DNA of 39,081 nt from Segatella salivae DSM 15606 (GCF_000185845.1 NZ_GL629647.1:2200736-2239816); one strand, 5' to 3'; shown: positions 9,901 through 18,498, numbered from the stretch's first letter. Numbers and translations: made by a program. Notes: generated from the letters alone by a model not told the origin.

Positions 9901-10122
9901 GGTTGTTCCCTTTTCCAACACAGTTGCGCCAATCATCGGCCCCATGTTGTCAGACACACTACCTGTGATAGTCACCTGATCTTGTGCTACTGACGACGGC
10001 ATTCCACTCTTATCAGCGGCCCAAACCCTACCATCGTGCGCATGAACTGACATTGAAGTCAGGGCAAGCGACGTACAGAATAGGGCTTTTTTCCAAGCTA
10101 CTTTGCTGCTTTTAATTCTCAT
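6940..10122 (-). CDS. SusC/RagA family TonB-dependent transporter (operon 1)
   Basis: Outer-membrane import channel, 1060 residues, energised by TonB. A signal peptide ends near residue 29. A carboxypeptidase-regulatory-like domain (about 47-125) precedes the plug, which opens with VVVVGYGTQKKVNMTGAVSS, the SusC hallmark. The beta-barrel ends with the aromatic terminus LNVSF. It lacks the STN domain that would indicate sigma/anti-sigma control, which fits control by the HTCS encoded at 14268. It is the first gene of the minus-strand operon, with a promoter-like site about 65 bp upstream. Confidence 0.96.
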   Translation of the reverse strand: MRIKSSKVAWKKALFCTSLALTSMSVHAHDGRVWAADKSGMPSSVAQDQVTITGSVSDNMGPMIGATVLEKGTTNGCVTDLNGQFVLKVKSADATLIVSNIGYTTQEVKLRGRKSVTITLAEDNKLLNEVVVVGYGTQKKVNMTGAVSSINVSKLAESRPLTNVSQALAGLAAGVSVTSNHNRPGDDNASILVRGQGTLNSSAPLIIIDGSEAGINTVNPQDIESISILKDAASAAIYGSRAANGVVLITTKTGASGKIKVDYNGYVSFESIRKTMTPVSNYADYMELINEGYTNSGKKPLYSQKMIDAWRNDAGKDPLKYPNTDWIDETFKSSASTNHVISVSGGSDKIRFYGSFGFMNNPGVMYNSGFTKYNGRLNLDADVAKWLNIGIQVSGYVSDMQPGYHEISNVFTYTSATTPGMVFRAPDGRFGAMNNDEDAAQSANNNPLIRAFKWDGTDRKNNFHPRFLATIKPLKGLSLALSYSYELVDEDIMRKPVLLEGWNFLTDQVTYTTKTKFNITNEDNKIERYFNDAVLRYHHKFFKNSLTLDYMLGASQELYRAKNLHVTKQDMIDLGMNVLDGATGQASANGGISEWAMRSVFSRLNLNWQDRYLLEFNLRADGSSRFLKNKRWGYFPSLSAAWRMDQEKFMEGAFNGKLSNLKLRVSYGSLGNNNVGNYASQSLYTSDKGALNYVLGNTMVTGMAQIALANSLLTWESTKVFDVGLDFGWFNNRLTGTLDYFNKRTTDILIDLPAPAVHGTTSLPKVNSATVTNHGLEFTLGWQDQVNGFSYGATANFTYIKNKVNKFKGTDKGGMAISGANLIWEGYSINSQYLLRVDRLLQTDEDMQRVQQIIDNAPTGADGNKLNPFAAFGTPKKGDLLYKDINNDGIINNNDKEIVSDGPNPKFMMGVNLNMAWKGFDFSALIQGAFGAKVYWQHAAYNTPTVRFGYQINKEVADGRWVEGRTDATYPRLVDYQDEQNTKLSDFYLENKSFLKIRNVQLGYTLPKALTMKLNIERVRIYGSLENFFTFTKYKGFDPEVSGMAYPSMKQAVIGLNVSF

Positions 10123-10187
10123 AAAGTATATAATTGTTAGGTTGATTAGTCAAGGAAATCTGATAGATTATCACAGGTTTTCAGTCG

Positions 10188-10195
10188 CAAATATA
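10188..10195 (-). promoter_or_regulatory. -7 element of PUL operon 1 promoter
   Basis: On the minus strand the octamer is TATATTTG, a perfect match to the Bacteroidetes -7 consensus TAnnTTTG, leaving a leader of about 60 nt before the SusC ATG. No TTTG lies 20 bp upstream. A weak -33 box is common at promoters that need an activator such as an HTCS. Confidence 0.55.
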
Positions 10196-10424
10196 GTGGT
10201 TTTACGATGAATAGCATAGTAAAATAGTTCAAAAAAAGTTCAATTCCGTACAGAAAGAATAGTTTTATCCCGTTTTCTCATGTCCTGATTCAATTTTTAT
10301 TGCAGTTCCCTCCGAATGACTTCATTCAACGACTTTTTGTGAAGTAGATTATCATGTGATTTGCCCCATATATAAAAAAGGTGGGGATTACATGGCCTTT
10401 TACGCTATTCTAAACCATGCCCTA

Positions 10425-10457
10425 ATGGTGATTTAAGAGGGAAAACACAATCACCAT
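10425..10457. other. Inverted repeat in the divergent intergenic region
   Basis: ATGGTGATT and AATCACCAT form a perfect 9-bp inverted repeat with a 15-nt loop. It has no T-tract on the plus side and no adjacent gene end, so an operator or an RNA hairpin is as likely as a terminator. The flanking stretch 10196-10424 shows nothing else I can support. Confidence 0.35.
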
Positions 10458-10488
10458 GACATTATTTCTCTGCAATCTATAATAATTT

Positions 10489-10496
10489 TATATTTG
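10489..10496 (+). promoter_or_regulatory. Orphan promoter-like site facing the repeat region
   Basis: TATATTTG matches TAnnTTTG exactly, with TTTC (one mismatch to TTTG) 20 bp upstream at 10465-10468. It points at the hairpin modules at 10630-10896 rather than at any gene within 800 bp. If real, it would transcribe the repeat hairpins as RNA. AT-rich sequence gives such octamers by chance, so confidence is low. Confidence 0.25.
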
Positions 10497-10629
10497 TCGA
10501 AGTGGCAACGCTATAAGCATTGCGTCATTATAACATTCACCATGGGCGATGTGTTCATGGGAATGTTGACATATTTTGCTATTTATTTATTCGTATTTTG
10601 GTATTAATTGTATTATGATATGAATGTTT

Positions 10630-10741
10630 CAACGCCGTAGGTGTTGCGCTTTTGATAGCCCAGGGTTGCCAAACGATAGTGTAGGCTACCCTGGGTTAAC
10701 GTATGGTGTGTGGGGAACAACGCCGTAGGTGTTGTGCTTTT
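10630..10741 (+). repeat. Three-hairpin module, A-B-A type (inverted composite copy)
   Basis: Hairpin A lies at 10630-10646 and again at 10718-10734, exactly 88 bp apart, with long hairpin B between them. The second A is followed by TGCTTTTTT. Together with 10789-10896 this is the reverse complement of the composite elements at 387-653 and 28633-28899. Confidence 0.88.
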
Positions 10742-10788
10742 TTAAATTAATCCGCCATAAAAGGGTTCATTGTAAGCGTGCCTTCACA

Positions 10789-10896
10789 GAAAAAGCTCAA
10801 CACCTACGGCGTTGAATCTCCTTGCGAACGTTTCCCCGGGGTAGGCTCGTTCCTCGCCAACCCCGGGCTATCAAAGGAACAACTCGTACCGAGTTG
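10789..10896 (-). repeat. Three-hairpin module, D-C-A type (inverted composite copy)
   Basis: On the minus strand, hairpin D (10880-10896, perfect 7-bp stem) is followed by long hairpin C and hairpin A (10798-10814, then AGCTTTTTC). D-to-A spacing is 82 bp and A-to-A spacing to the facing module is 80 bp, the same as in the other two composites. Confidence 0.88.
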
Positions 10897-10921
10897 CGTG
10901 GTGAGAATATTCATGGTGGCG

Positions 10922-11053
10922 GATACATTCATTGGAATATTGACATAAAACTTACATTGTTGCATCGTTATAATATTTGCAATGGCAGATACATTCATTG
11001 GGATATTAACACAATACCTTTGGCATTGCGTATTAGGATATTTGTAGTCGCAA
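10922..11053. repeat. 66-bp direct repeat continuing from hairpin D
   Basis: GATACATTCATTGG occurs at 10922 and 10988, a 66-bp period. Degenerate A-like 17-mers lie at 10946 and 11012, continuing the spacing from D at 10880. The one at 11012, read on the minus strand, is CAATGCC-AAA-GGTATTG, in which a stem pair has changed from C-G to T-A. The short frames across this stretch are low-complexity repeat readings, not genes. Confidence 0.7.
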
Positions 11054-11104
11054 ATGGGTTAATTAGGGGTGATGACATTGTTGATAATTAATGGTAAAAT
11101 GGTT

Positions 11105-11236
11105 TGGGACATTTCATCGTGTAAAGTGAGGCATTTTACACAACAATTTGCGTCATTTCACCGGGTAATCTGCGTCATTTCATGCGGTGAACTGCCTGAG
11201 ATTATATTTAAAAATGTGTCATTTGTTAAATCCGTT
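11105..11236 (+). repeat. 22-bp tandem array (array 2), upstream of the sulfatase
   Basis: Six units start in exact 22-bp register at 11105, 11127, 11149, 11171, 11193 and 11215. Five of six begin TG followed within the unit by CATTT at positions 6-10; units 3 and 4 both start TGCGTCATTTCA. The array ends 39 bp before the -33 position of the sulfatase promoter. Confidence 0.85.
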
Positions 11237-11274
11237 CATTTTGATTACAAAATCGTTCAAAAGTATATTACTTG

Positions 11275-11306
11275 TTGGTTACCTTGCTTTTTTTGTGTTA
11301 TCTTTG
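11275..11306 (+). promoter_or_regulatory. Promoter of the sulfatase gene
   Basis: The -7 element TATCTTTG (11299-11306) is a perfect TAnnTTTG match. TTGG at 11275-11278 occupies the -33 position with the usual 20-bp gap, one mismatch from TTTG. The leader to the ATG is about 65 nt. Confidence 0.6.
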
Positions 11307-11376
11307 TGGAGTCATAAGACAAAACGATAAAACATAAAATCAAAATCAACAGACTTTAAATCCTATACTCTTTCAA

Positions 11377-12942
11377 ATGAAAACCTCATCTTCTACAAAT
11401 CTCTGCCGCTATTCCGTTGCTTTATCTGGCGTTTTCTTTGCCTTCGGCTCATCGGTAATGGCGAAAGACGATGCTTCGGAACGTCCAAACATCATCCTTT
11501 TTATGGTAGATGACATGGGCTGGCAAGACACTTCGCTTCCCTTTTGGACGCAACGCACCATGTATAATGACCGATATGAGACCCCTAATATGGAGCGACT
11601 TGCATCGCAAGGTATGTTGTTTCGTCAGGCCTATGCATGTCCAATTAGCTCGCCAAGTCGCTGTAGTTTGATGACGGGTAGTAATGCAGCGCGCCATAAA
11701 GTGACTAACTGGACGTTGGAAAAGAACGTGTCAACAGACCTCAAAGACAGTCTTTTGACTTTGCCAGATTGGAACTATAATGGCATCAGTAGAGTGGAAG
11801 GAGAACGCAATACGTATCGCGCTACATCGTTTGTCAACCTGCTTCAGGCTGCCGGTTACCACACTATACACTGCGGAAAGGCTCATTGGGGCGCACGAAA
11901 TACGCCTGGCGAGAACCCCACGCATTGGGGATTTGAGGTCAATATCGCGGGAAGTGCGATAGGAGGACCAGCTACTTACCTTAGTGAACGATGCTATGGG
12001 AATGCGGAAAACAATGGAAAGAGTCACCGAATGGCTATTCCGGGACTGGATAATTACTGGCATTCGGGCGTGTTTCTCACTGAAGCTTTGACGCGCGAAG
12101 CACTCAAATCATTAGATCAAGCCAAGCAATATCATCAGCCATTCTACCTCTATATGTCTCATTATGCGGTGCATATTCCTGTAGATAGAGACCCTCGTTA
12201 TTATGCGAAATACCTCAAAAAGGGACTTAGTGAGAAGGAAGCGGCCTATGCTTCTCTTGTGGAAGGGATGGATAAAAGCCTTGGAGATATCCTCGATTGG
12301 TTAGATAACAACGATGAAACTCGACGCACTATAGTCATCTTTATGAGTGATAATGGAGGCTATGCAACAGGGAAACAGTGGCGTGATGAGCCGCTTTTTA
12401 CGCAGAATTATCCGTTAAAGTCGGGCAAAGGTTCTATGTATGAAGGAGGTATTCGCGAGCCAATGATTGTGCGATGGCCTGGAGTTGTGAAGCCAAAGAG
12501 CGTGTGTTCACAATATGTTATGATAGAAGATTACTTCCCAACGCTACTCGAATTAGCCGGTGTTAAGCATTATAAGGTGCCGCAAAAGGTTGATGGTAAG
12601 AGCTTCGTTCCATTGTTGAAAGGAAGTGGAGACCCCTCACGTGGCCGACTGTTAGTGTGGAATTATCCTAATGTTTGGGGCAATACAGGCCCTGGAATCA
12701 GTCTGAACTGCGCCGCACGAGAGGGTTCTTGGAAGCTCATTTATAACTATAAGACGCATAAAAAAGAGCTTTATGATATCCCAAATGATATTGGAGAAGC
12801 CCATGATTTGGCTGAAAAGTATCCGTCGATAGTGCGGAAACTATCGTCAAAGCTTGGGCGATATCTTCGTAAAGTGAATGCACAGAGGCCATCAGTAAAG
12901 GCTACTGGTGAGCCATGTCCATGGCCAGATGAGGTTAAATAA
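11377..12942 (+). CDS. Type I sulfatase, Ser-type (S1 family)
   Basis: Periplasmic sulfatase removing sulfate esters from glycan, 521 residues. The signal peptide runs to about residue 29 (SSVMA). The formylglycine motif is S91-S-P-S-R95, so the active-site residue is serine and must be converted by an anSME. The metal ligands D45-D46 and D325-N326, plus K168 in CGKAHWG and K351, match the alkaline-phosphatase-like fold. The 30-residue C-terminal region is typical of the family. The anSME gene follows directly. Prevotella strain RS2 has a mucin-desulfating sulfatase cluster that this arrangement recalls, but I cannot tell the S1 subfamily or the sulfate position. Confidence 0.92.
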   Translation: MKTSSSTNLCRYSVALSGVFFAFGSSVMAKDDASERPNIILFMVDDMGWQDTSLPFWTQRTMYNDRYETPNMERLASQGMLFRQAYACPISSPSRCSLMTGSNAARHKVTNWTLEKNVSTDLKDSLLTLPDWNYNGISRVEGERNTYRATSFVNLLQAAGYHTIHCGKAHWGARNTPGENPTHWGFEVNIAGSAIGGPATYLSERCYGNAENNGKSHRMAIPGLDNYWHSGVFLTEALTREALKSLDQAKQYHQPFYLYMSHYAVHIPVDRDPRYYAKYLKKGLSEKEAAYASLVEGMDKSLGDILDWLDNNDETRRTIVIFMSDNGGYATGKQWRDEPLFTQNYPLKSGKGSMYEGGIREPMIVRWPGVVKPKSVCSQYVMIEDYFPTLLELAGVKHYKVPQKVDGKSFVPLLKGSGDPSRGRLLVWNYPNVWGNTGPGISLNCAAREGSWKLIYNYKTHKKELYDIPNDIGEAHDLAEKYPSIVRKLSSKLGRYLRKVNAQRPSVKATGEPCPWPDEVK

Positions 12943-12964
12943 AGGCGGATGAAGGGGTGAAATG

Positions 12965-12996
12965 TTTGCATATAACGCATTTTTTTAGTATCATTG
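12965..12996 (+). promoter_or_regulatory. Internal promoter of the anSME gene
   Basis: TTTG at 12965-12968 is followed after exactly 20 bp by TATCATTG at 12989-12996, one mismatch from TAnnTTTG. It lies in the 94-bp gap after the sulfatase stop codon and leaves a leader of about 35 nt. This suggests the anSME can be made independently of the sulfatase, useful if it serves other sulfatases. Confidence 0.5.
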
Positions 12997-13036
12997 CACC
13001 CTCGGAAAATATCTTTCAGCATTTAAATTGAAATCT

Positions 13037-14218
13037 ATGGCCACTATATCTCCTTTTGCTCGTCCGCTATATGTAATGTTAAAACCCGTTGGAGCGGCTT
13101 GTAACTTGGCGTGTGATTACTGCTATTATCTTGAAAAGTCAAATCTTTATAAGCAGCAATCGCATCGAATCATGACGGATGAACTATTGGAACGCTTCAT
13201 CAAAGAATACATTGAAGCGCAAACAATGAATGAAGTGCTCTTCACTTGGCATGGTGGTGAGCCGACACTTCGACCGCTTTCGTTCTATCAAAAGGCTGTA
13301 GCCTTGCAACAAAAATATGCTCGTGGTCGCCGAATTGATAATGCTTTGCAAACCAATGGCACCTTGTTGACCGATGAATGGTGCCGTTTTCTCAAGGCAA
13401 ACAATTGGCTTGTAGGCATCTCTATCGATGGACCTGCTGAGTTTCATGACCGATATCGTCGTGACAAGCGTGGCGAACCATCGTTTGAAAAGGTGATGAA
13501 TGGCATACGATTACTCCAAAAACATGGCGTGGAATGGAATGCAATGGCCGTTGTCAACCGCTATAATGCCGATCATCCAAAGGCATTTTACGACTTCTTT
13601 AAACGTATAAACTGCCAGTTTATTCAGTTTGCTCCCATCGTGGAACGCATCATGCCACACGACGACGGACGTCATCTTGCGGCCTTGGGTGAGGCTGCCG
13701 GTGAGATGGTTTCTGACACTTCGGTCACTCCCGAGCAATGGGGGACCTTCCTTTGTGGCATCTTTGACGAGTGGAAAAAGGCCGATATAGGTAAGGTTTT
13801 CGTTCAAATCTTCGACAGTATGCTGGCGAATTGGGTTGGTGTTATGCCCGGAACGTGTATCTTTTCAAAGGAATGTGGCCACGCAGGTGTTATGGAATAC
13901 AATGGAGATGTATACTCGTGTGACCACTTTGTCTTTCCCCAATACAAGTTAGGCAATATCTATCAGCACACGTTATTAGAGATGTTGTATGGTGAAAAGC
14001 AACGACACTTCAGCCAACTCAAGTATAATCGTCTTCCACGTCAGTGCAAAGAGTGTCGTTGGGCCTTTGCCTGTCATGGCGAATGTCCTAAGAATCGTTT
14101 CCTCAAAGACCGCTATGGGAATCCTGGTTTGAATTATCTTTGTGCGGGTTATCGCCGCTTTTTCGAGCATATTGCACCGACAATGGAAGAGATGAAGAAG
14201 CCTTTTATGACACGGTAA
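13037..14218 (+). CDS. Anaerobic sulfatase-maturating enzyme (radical SAM, SPASM)
   Basis: Cytoplasmic radical-SAM enzyme that oxidises the active-site Ser or Cys of sulfatases to formylglycine before export. I place the start at the ATG at 13037 (393 residues); the frame extends to a TTG at 13028 with no better signal. The radical-SAM cluster motif is C22-x3-C26-x2-C29. A SISIDGP-like segment (ISIDGPAEFHD) and the FTWHGGEPTLRP loop match the family. The C-terminal SPASM cysteines (CIFSKECG, YSCDHF, CKECRWAFACHGEC, YLCAGY) would hold two auxiliary 4Fe-4S clusters. It follows a Ser-type sulfatase, an obvious client. Confidence 0.94.
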   Translation: MATISPFARPLYVMLKPVGAACNLACDYCYYLEKSNLYKQQSHRIMTDELLERFIKEYIEAQTMNEVLFTWHGGEPTLRPLSFYQKAVALQQKYARGRRIDNALQTNGTLLTDEWCRFLKANNWLVGISIDGPAEFHDRYRRDKRGEPSFEKVMNGIRLLQKHGVEWNAMAVVNRYNADHPKAFYDFFKRINCQFIQFAPIVERIMPHDDGRHLAALGEAAGEMVSDTSVTPEQWGTFLCGIFDEWKKADIGKVFVQIFDSMLANWVGVMPGTCIFSKECGHAGVMEYNGDVYSCDHFVFPQYKLGNIYQHTLLEMLYGEKQRHFSQLKYNRLPRQCKECRWAFACHGECPKNRFLKDRYGNPGLNYLCAGYRRFFEHIAPTMEEMKKPFMTR

Positions 14219-14267
14219 AAGGCTCTTTCCTCTCTGAAAAGCGTAGGTTTTCGATTTAAAATAACGC

Positions 14268-17200
14268 TTATTCGCTTGTGTTTCGATAGGCCGAAGGTTG
14301 TTGTTGATAGCGGTCTTTGAAACATTTACAGAAATAACGCGGGCTGGAAAAGCCGTTTTTATAGCTTATTTCGGCTATACTTAGCTGGGGATTCTCGCGT
14401 AACATCTTTGCAGCTTTACGCAAACGCATCTGCATAATGAATTCGTTTGGCGTCTGACCAGTAAGTGTTTTCCACTTCGTAAATAGGCTTGTACGCGACA
14501 ATCCCATTTCTCTTGCAAACACTTCTACGCTGAAATCCGAGTTCATATAATGTTTGTCTATGATGTCAATAGCCTTGTCTAACATTGCTTTGTCAAGCGG
14601 ATTAGAGGCCAACATGTTTGCTTCGGTGTGAGGATGTTCACCAAATTTGTGTTGAAGTAGACGTCGGGAATTAATCAAGTTGTTGCATCTTGACACGAGA
14701 ACTTCGTTATTAAATGGTTTGGTGATATAGTCGTCAGCTCCTATTTTCAGTCCTTCGAGCTCTTGATTCAAGGCAGTTTGTGCCGTCAAAAGAATCACAG
14801 GTATATGACAAATCGATAGGTCTTCCTTAATCATCTTACAGAGTTCTAAGCCTGAAAGATGAGGCATCAGCACATCACTGATAATGATATCGGGCATCAC
14901 ATCACGCGTAACTTCGAGTCCTTCGCGGCCGTCTACAGCGGTAACGGTGTGGAAGTAGGGGCTGAGCACAGTCACTAAGAGTTGCCGAATGTCGTCATTG
15001 TCTTCAACAATCAATATTGTTGCGTTTGCGGTTTGACGCATTTCATCGGGTGAAGTCATAGGAATTACCTCATGATTTGACGCAGATTGTGCGGTAATTT
15101 GACGCATATTGTTTGCACACGAGATAGCCTTCTCTTGAGGAGTAGCATTTACTTCGCTCTCATTAAAATGGTCTTTACCCAATGGTATGGCTACAGTGAA
15201 CGTGGTTCCCTTGTTGATTTCCGATGTAACATGAATCGTTCCGTGATGTTGTTGCACAATGGTTTGCGTCAGGTTTAGGCCTATGCCCGTGCCAATTTCA
15301 GTCAAAGATTCAAACTCTTTCACCTGATAGAAGCAGTCAAACACATGTTCAAGGTCGGCCGGGGCAATGCCTTTGCCCGAGTCAGCTACTTGAAGCACGG
15401 CATCGGTAGCCGTAGTTTGGGTTGTAACCACAATCGTTCCACCTTGTGGAGTGTATTTCAAGGCGTTAGCAATCAAGTTGTTTACCACCTTCTTCATTTG
15501 CTTTTGGTCTATCCAAACCATAGTGTCGGTAGTGGCATTCACGGTGAGTGAGATGTCTTTTGCATTGGCATATTCCTTAAACAGGCTGCAAATGGTTTTG
15601 ACAAAGGCCGACCATTGTGTCTCTTCTACACAGAGTTTACCTTGTGTATGCTCTTGTTTCTTGAAGTCAAGAAGTTCAGAAATGAGGTCGCGCAGTTGCT
15701 GACTGTTACGATAAATGCCTTGAAGTTTGTTGTGAATATCGGCAGCAAATCGCTGAGAATGTAGCAAAGCCTCCGACAATCCCATGATAACCGTGAGGGG
15801 AGTCCTTATCTCATGCGAGACATTTGTAAAGAAACGAAGCTTTGATTGGTTGCGTTCTTCAATGTCTTTCGCGTGTTGTTGTTCGTATTTTAACGATTCT
15901 GACAACTTGATTCGCTTGCGATAACTCCGCACCAGCCATATAATGATAAGCCCAGACAATAGGATATAGCCGATGATGGCCCAGAAAGAGCGATACCATG
16001 GCGGGAGAATCCTGATTTGAAGTCGGGCAGAAGGCGTTGTTGTTCCTATGGGGCGAAGTTCTAAAGTGTATCGTCCTGAGGGGAGATTAAAGAAGTCTAT
16101 CGTTCTTTGTCGCCTGCCAATGGGGAACCAATGGTTGGAAGTGCCCGTCAAACGATATTCAAGTGGCTGCGTGTTGGCTTGGATATGGTTGGATGATGCA
16201 TATTCAATGCTGATGACAGAGTGGTCATAATCGAGTTCAATCTCTTTGGTATTGTTCAATGTTTTATCGAGGATATGCGTTGCATCTTGAGGCAAAACTT
16301 CTTGTCCATTGATATAAAGTCGGGTGAAACGGAGGGCAAAAGGCTTTGTCTTTTTGTGGAGATCGCGCTCTTTAAAGGATACCATTCCGCGCACACCCCC
16401 AAGATATACCGTTCCCGATGGCGTCACATAAAGTGCATTTTCGTTGATTGTTGCGAGGGGAAAGCCATTGTCTTTGTTGTAGTTTCTAAATGTTTTATGG
16501 CGCAGATTGAATACCGAGAAGCCTTGATTTGTAATGAGTAGTAGCTCATTGTCAGACAAAGATGAGGGTGCAGTAGCATAAACGCAGTTGCCAATCAACC
16601 CTTCTTGATGTCCATAATTGATGAATTGGTTGTGTTGTTCGTCATAAAGGTCGATGCCATCATTGGCTGTTGACAGCCAGATGCGGCCTTGACGGTCCGT
16701 CATAATGTGGTTGATGTTGTTACAACTAAGGCTGCCTTTTGCCTGCGTTTGTTGGAAATGGCGGAATCTTTTAGTGGCAAAATGGTAGCAATAAACGCCA
16801 CGCGACTCTGTGGCTACCCACAAACGGCCGCGTTTGTCAATGCAAAGGCCTTGCACATTGCGTAGCTTTTCTGATGCAAGTAGAGGCGTAAACGTGTCGG
16901 TTTCGGGGTCCATCATGGCGACACCTTCCTGAGTTGCCACAATCAAATGACGCCCATAAGGCTTGATATCCCTAACAATGTCTGAAGGAAGTGACTTCGG
17001 ATTGGCGGGATTGTGCCTGTAAGTGCGACTTGTTTTGCCTGCAAGACTGATACGATCGAGGCCTCCTAAGTGCGCGCCTACCCACATTGTGCGTCGTGAT
17101 TTGTCAAAGAAGATAGCCTTTAAGTTGTTTTGTGTGAGTTCCACTCCAGGCAAAGGATAACGTGAGAAGGCCTTAGTTTGGGGATGATAGATGTTTAATC

Positions 17201-18281
17201 CGCCGCCTTCTGTACATATCCAGAGGTTCCCTTTGTCGTCTTCTGTCATGCGACCCACTATCTGGCTGCTCAATCCTTGACTGCCTTTGTCGTGCAATCT
17301 GTATTGCGTGTAGATTTCATATTCAGGATTAAAGTAATTGATACCCCCAAAATAGGTTCCCAACCAGAGTGTTCCCTGCTTGTCTTTAATGATGCTCCAG
17401 ATGCTGGAATTGGTCAAACTGTTTTCCCGATTGTCTGCAATGAACGTAGAAGCTTGGTCTGTTCGTGGATTATAACGCGTCAAACCAAGGTATGTTCCAA
17501 TCCACATCATGCCTGAATTATCCTCACAAAACGCGCGAACAAAGTTTGAATTGAGCAACTTTCCCTTAGTGATGTTGGTGCATTTCCCTTGCCGATTGAT
17601 GGTCCACAGCCCGTTATTCCAACTTCCTATCCATTGCGTTTGTGTGTGGTCTTCATAGATTTGCGTGATGTTTCCTACCTGAATGGGGTGAGAAAGCTTG
17701 CCCGATGCAAGACAATATACCCCATTTCCGCGTGTGCCTATCCACATTCTGCCCCGCGAATCAATATTGATGCTCGTTACATGAGACTTTGTTGGCAACG
17801 TGAGATAAAGCTTGTTGCGCCGTGAATGGGGTTGATAGACCATGATTTTATGCCTATCACTGAAGAACAACTGCTTGTGATAGCATAGCGCTCCGACGTT
17901 ATTGTCGATGAGAAGTGTCTTGAAACTTAACGTCGTTAAATCCAGTTGGGCGATTCCTTCAGCACAAAGCAGATAGAGAAAGCGGTTGCCATCGCCCGTG
18001 ACTTGTTTCACATTGTTGCAGAAAAGGCTGTTTTTGTTGCCCCTTTTATTGGCATATATGCGCAACTTATTACCGTCATAGCAGTTCAATCCCACGCGAG
18101 TTGCAATCCAAATGTTTCCATCTCGGTCGGCATATAGGCTATTTACTGAGATCTGGGAAAGCCCTTCATCGGGTGTAAGATGGTTAAACGCGATGTTTTG
18201 TGATAGACTTTCTGTCGTTGAAAGCATCAACAAAAGAAGAGAGAAAAGGAATCTTATCAGGCAGTTTTCTACAGATTTCAT
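14268..18281 (-). CDS. Hybrid two-component system regulator (HTCS)
   Basis: One-protein sensor and transcription factor for PUL induction, 1337 residues. The signal peptide at about 8-28 is followed by two seven-bladed beta-propellers of Reg_prop repeats (repeated W-I/L-G-T patterns), a Y_Y_Y domain, and a membrane helix at about 765-787. The histidine kinase has H823 in SHEIRTP; the ATPase (about 925-1035) has NNLIANALKYTPQGG and GTGIGLNL. The receiver has D1136 in SDVLMP, and an AraC-type DNA-binding domain fills 1229-1337. All key residues are present. The gene is convergent with the anSME and divergent from the kinase, so it probably controls both flanking SusC/D operons by binding a periplasmic oligosaccharide. 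Confidence 0.96.
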   Translation of the reverse strand: MKSVENCLIRFLFSLLLLMLSTTESLSQNIAFNHLTPDEGLSQISVNSLYADRDGNIWIATRVGLNCYDGNKLRIYANKRGNKNSLFCNNVKQVTGDGNRFLYLLCAEGIAQLDLTTLSFKTLLIDNNVGALCYHKQLFFSDRHKIMVYQPHSRRNKLYLTLPTKSHVTSINIDSRGRMWIGTRGNGVYCLASGKLSHPIQVGNITQIYEDHTQTQWIGSWNNGLWTINRQGKCTNITKGKLLNSNFVRAFCEDNSGMMWIGTYLGLTRYNPRTDQASTFIADNRENSLTNSSIWSIIKDKQGTLWLGTYFGGINYFNPEYEIYTQYRLHDKGSQGLSSQIVGRMTEDDKGNLWICTEGGGLNIYHPQTKAFSRYPLPGVELTQNNLKAIFFDKSRRTMWVGAHLGGLDRISLAGKTSRTYRHNPANPKSLPSDIVRDIKPYGRHLIVATQEGVAMMDPETDTFTPLLASEKLRNVQGLCIDKRGRLWVATESRGVYCYHFATKRFRHFQQTQAKGSLSCNNINHIMTDRQGRIWLSTANDGIDLYDEQHNQFINYGHQEGLIGNCVYATAPSSLSDNELLLITNQGFSVFNLRHKTFRNYNKDNGFPLATINENALYVTPSGTVYLGGVRGMVSFKERDLHKKTKPFALRFTRLYINGQEVLPQDATHILDKTLNNTKEIELDYDHSVISIEYASSNHIQANTQPLEYRLTGTSNHWFPIGRRQRTIDFFNLPSGRYTLELRPIGTTTPSARLQIRILPPWYRSFWAIIGYILLSGLIIIWLVRSYRKRIKLSESLKYEQQHAKDIEERNQSKLRFFTNVSHEIRTPLTVIMGLSEALLHSQRFAADIHNKLQGIYRNSQQLRDLISELLDFKKQEHTQGKLCVEETQWSAFVKTICSLFKEYANAKDISLTVNATTDTMVWIDQKQMKKVVNNLIANALKYTPQGGTIVVTTQTTATDAVLQVADSGKGIAPADLEHVFDCFYQVKEFESLTEIGTGIGLNLTQTIVQQHHGTIHVTSEINKGTTFTVAIPLGKDHFNESEVNATPQEKAISCANNMRQITAQSASNHEVIPMTSPDEMRQTANATILIVEDNDDIRQLLVTVLSPYFHTVTAVDGREGLEVTRDVMPDIIISDVLMPHLSGLELCKMIKEDLSICHIPVILLTAQTALNQELEGLKIGADDYITKPFNNEVLVSRCNNLINSRRLLQHKFGEHPHTEANMLASNPLDKAMLDKAIDIIDKHYMNSDFSVEVFAREMGLSRTSLFTKWKTLTGQTPNEFIMQMRLRKAAKMLRENPQLSIAEISYKNGFSSPRYFCKCFKDRYQQQPSAYRNTSE

Positions 18282-18490
18282 GTCAGGCCAATATTAGTGT
18301 TGGTCAAAAAGAGGGTAGTATCAACTATATTTCGAATGCAATATTCGGAAAAAAAAACGAGATATGCAAGAAAAAGAATAGCGAATTGTCACTTGAACTG
18401 AGGTTAATGATGATTCCGATTGTTTGTGTTAAATAAAGCATATATAAGATAAAACTTTCTGTTTTGTTGAATAAAGTGAGAAGAATATAC

Positions 18491-18498
18491 TACTTTTG
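18491..18498 (+). promoter_or_regulatory. -7 element of the sugar-kinase promoter
   Basis: TACTTTTG matches TAnnTTTG exactly, 34 bp before the ATG at 18533. TTGA at 18467-18470 sits at the -33 distance as a weak box. Because the promoter lies inside the longest open frame (TTG at 18464), it argues for the ATG start. Confidence 0.6.

Noticed and set aside
10804..11317. Several 64-89-residue frames on both strands
   Set aside because: They read through hairpins D/C and the 66-bp repeats or the 22-bp array; the translations are mirror images of repeat sequence.
10123..11376. Remnant insertion sequence or transposon
   Set aside because: No transposase fragment, terminal inverted repeat pair of IS type or target-site duplication is visible; only hairpin modules and short arrays.
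13028..13036. TTG start of the anSME at 13028
   Set aside because: An ATG follows nine bases later and gives the usual anSME N terminus.
14219..14267. Terminator between anSME and HTCS
   Set aside because: AAGCGT/ACGCTT can pair but the stem is short and the loop long; too weak to list.
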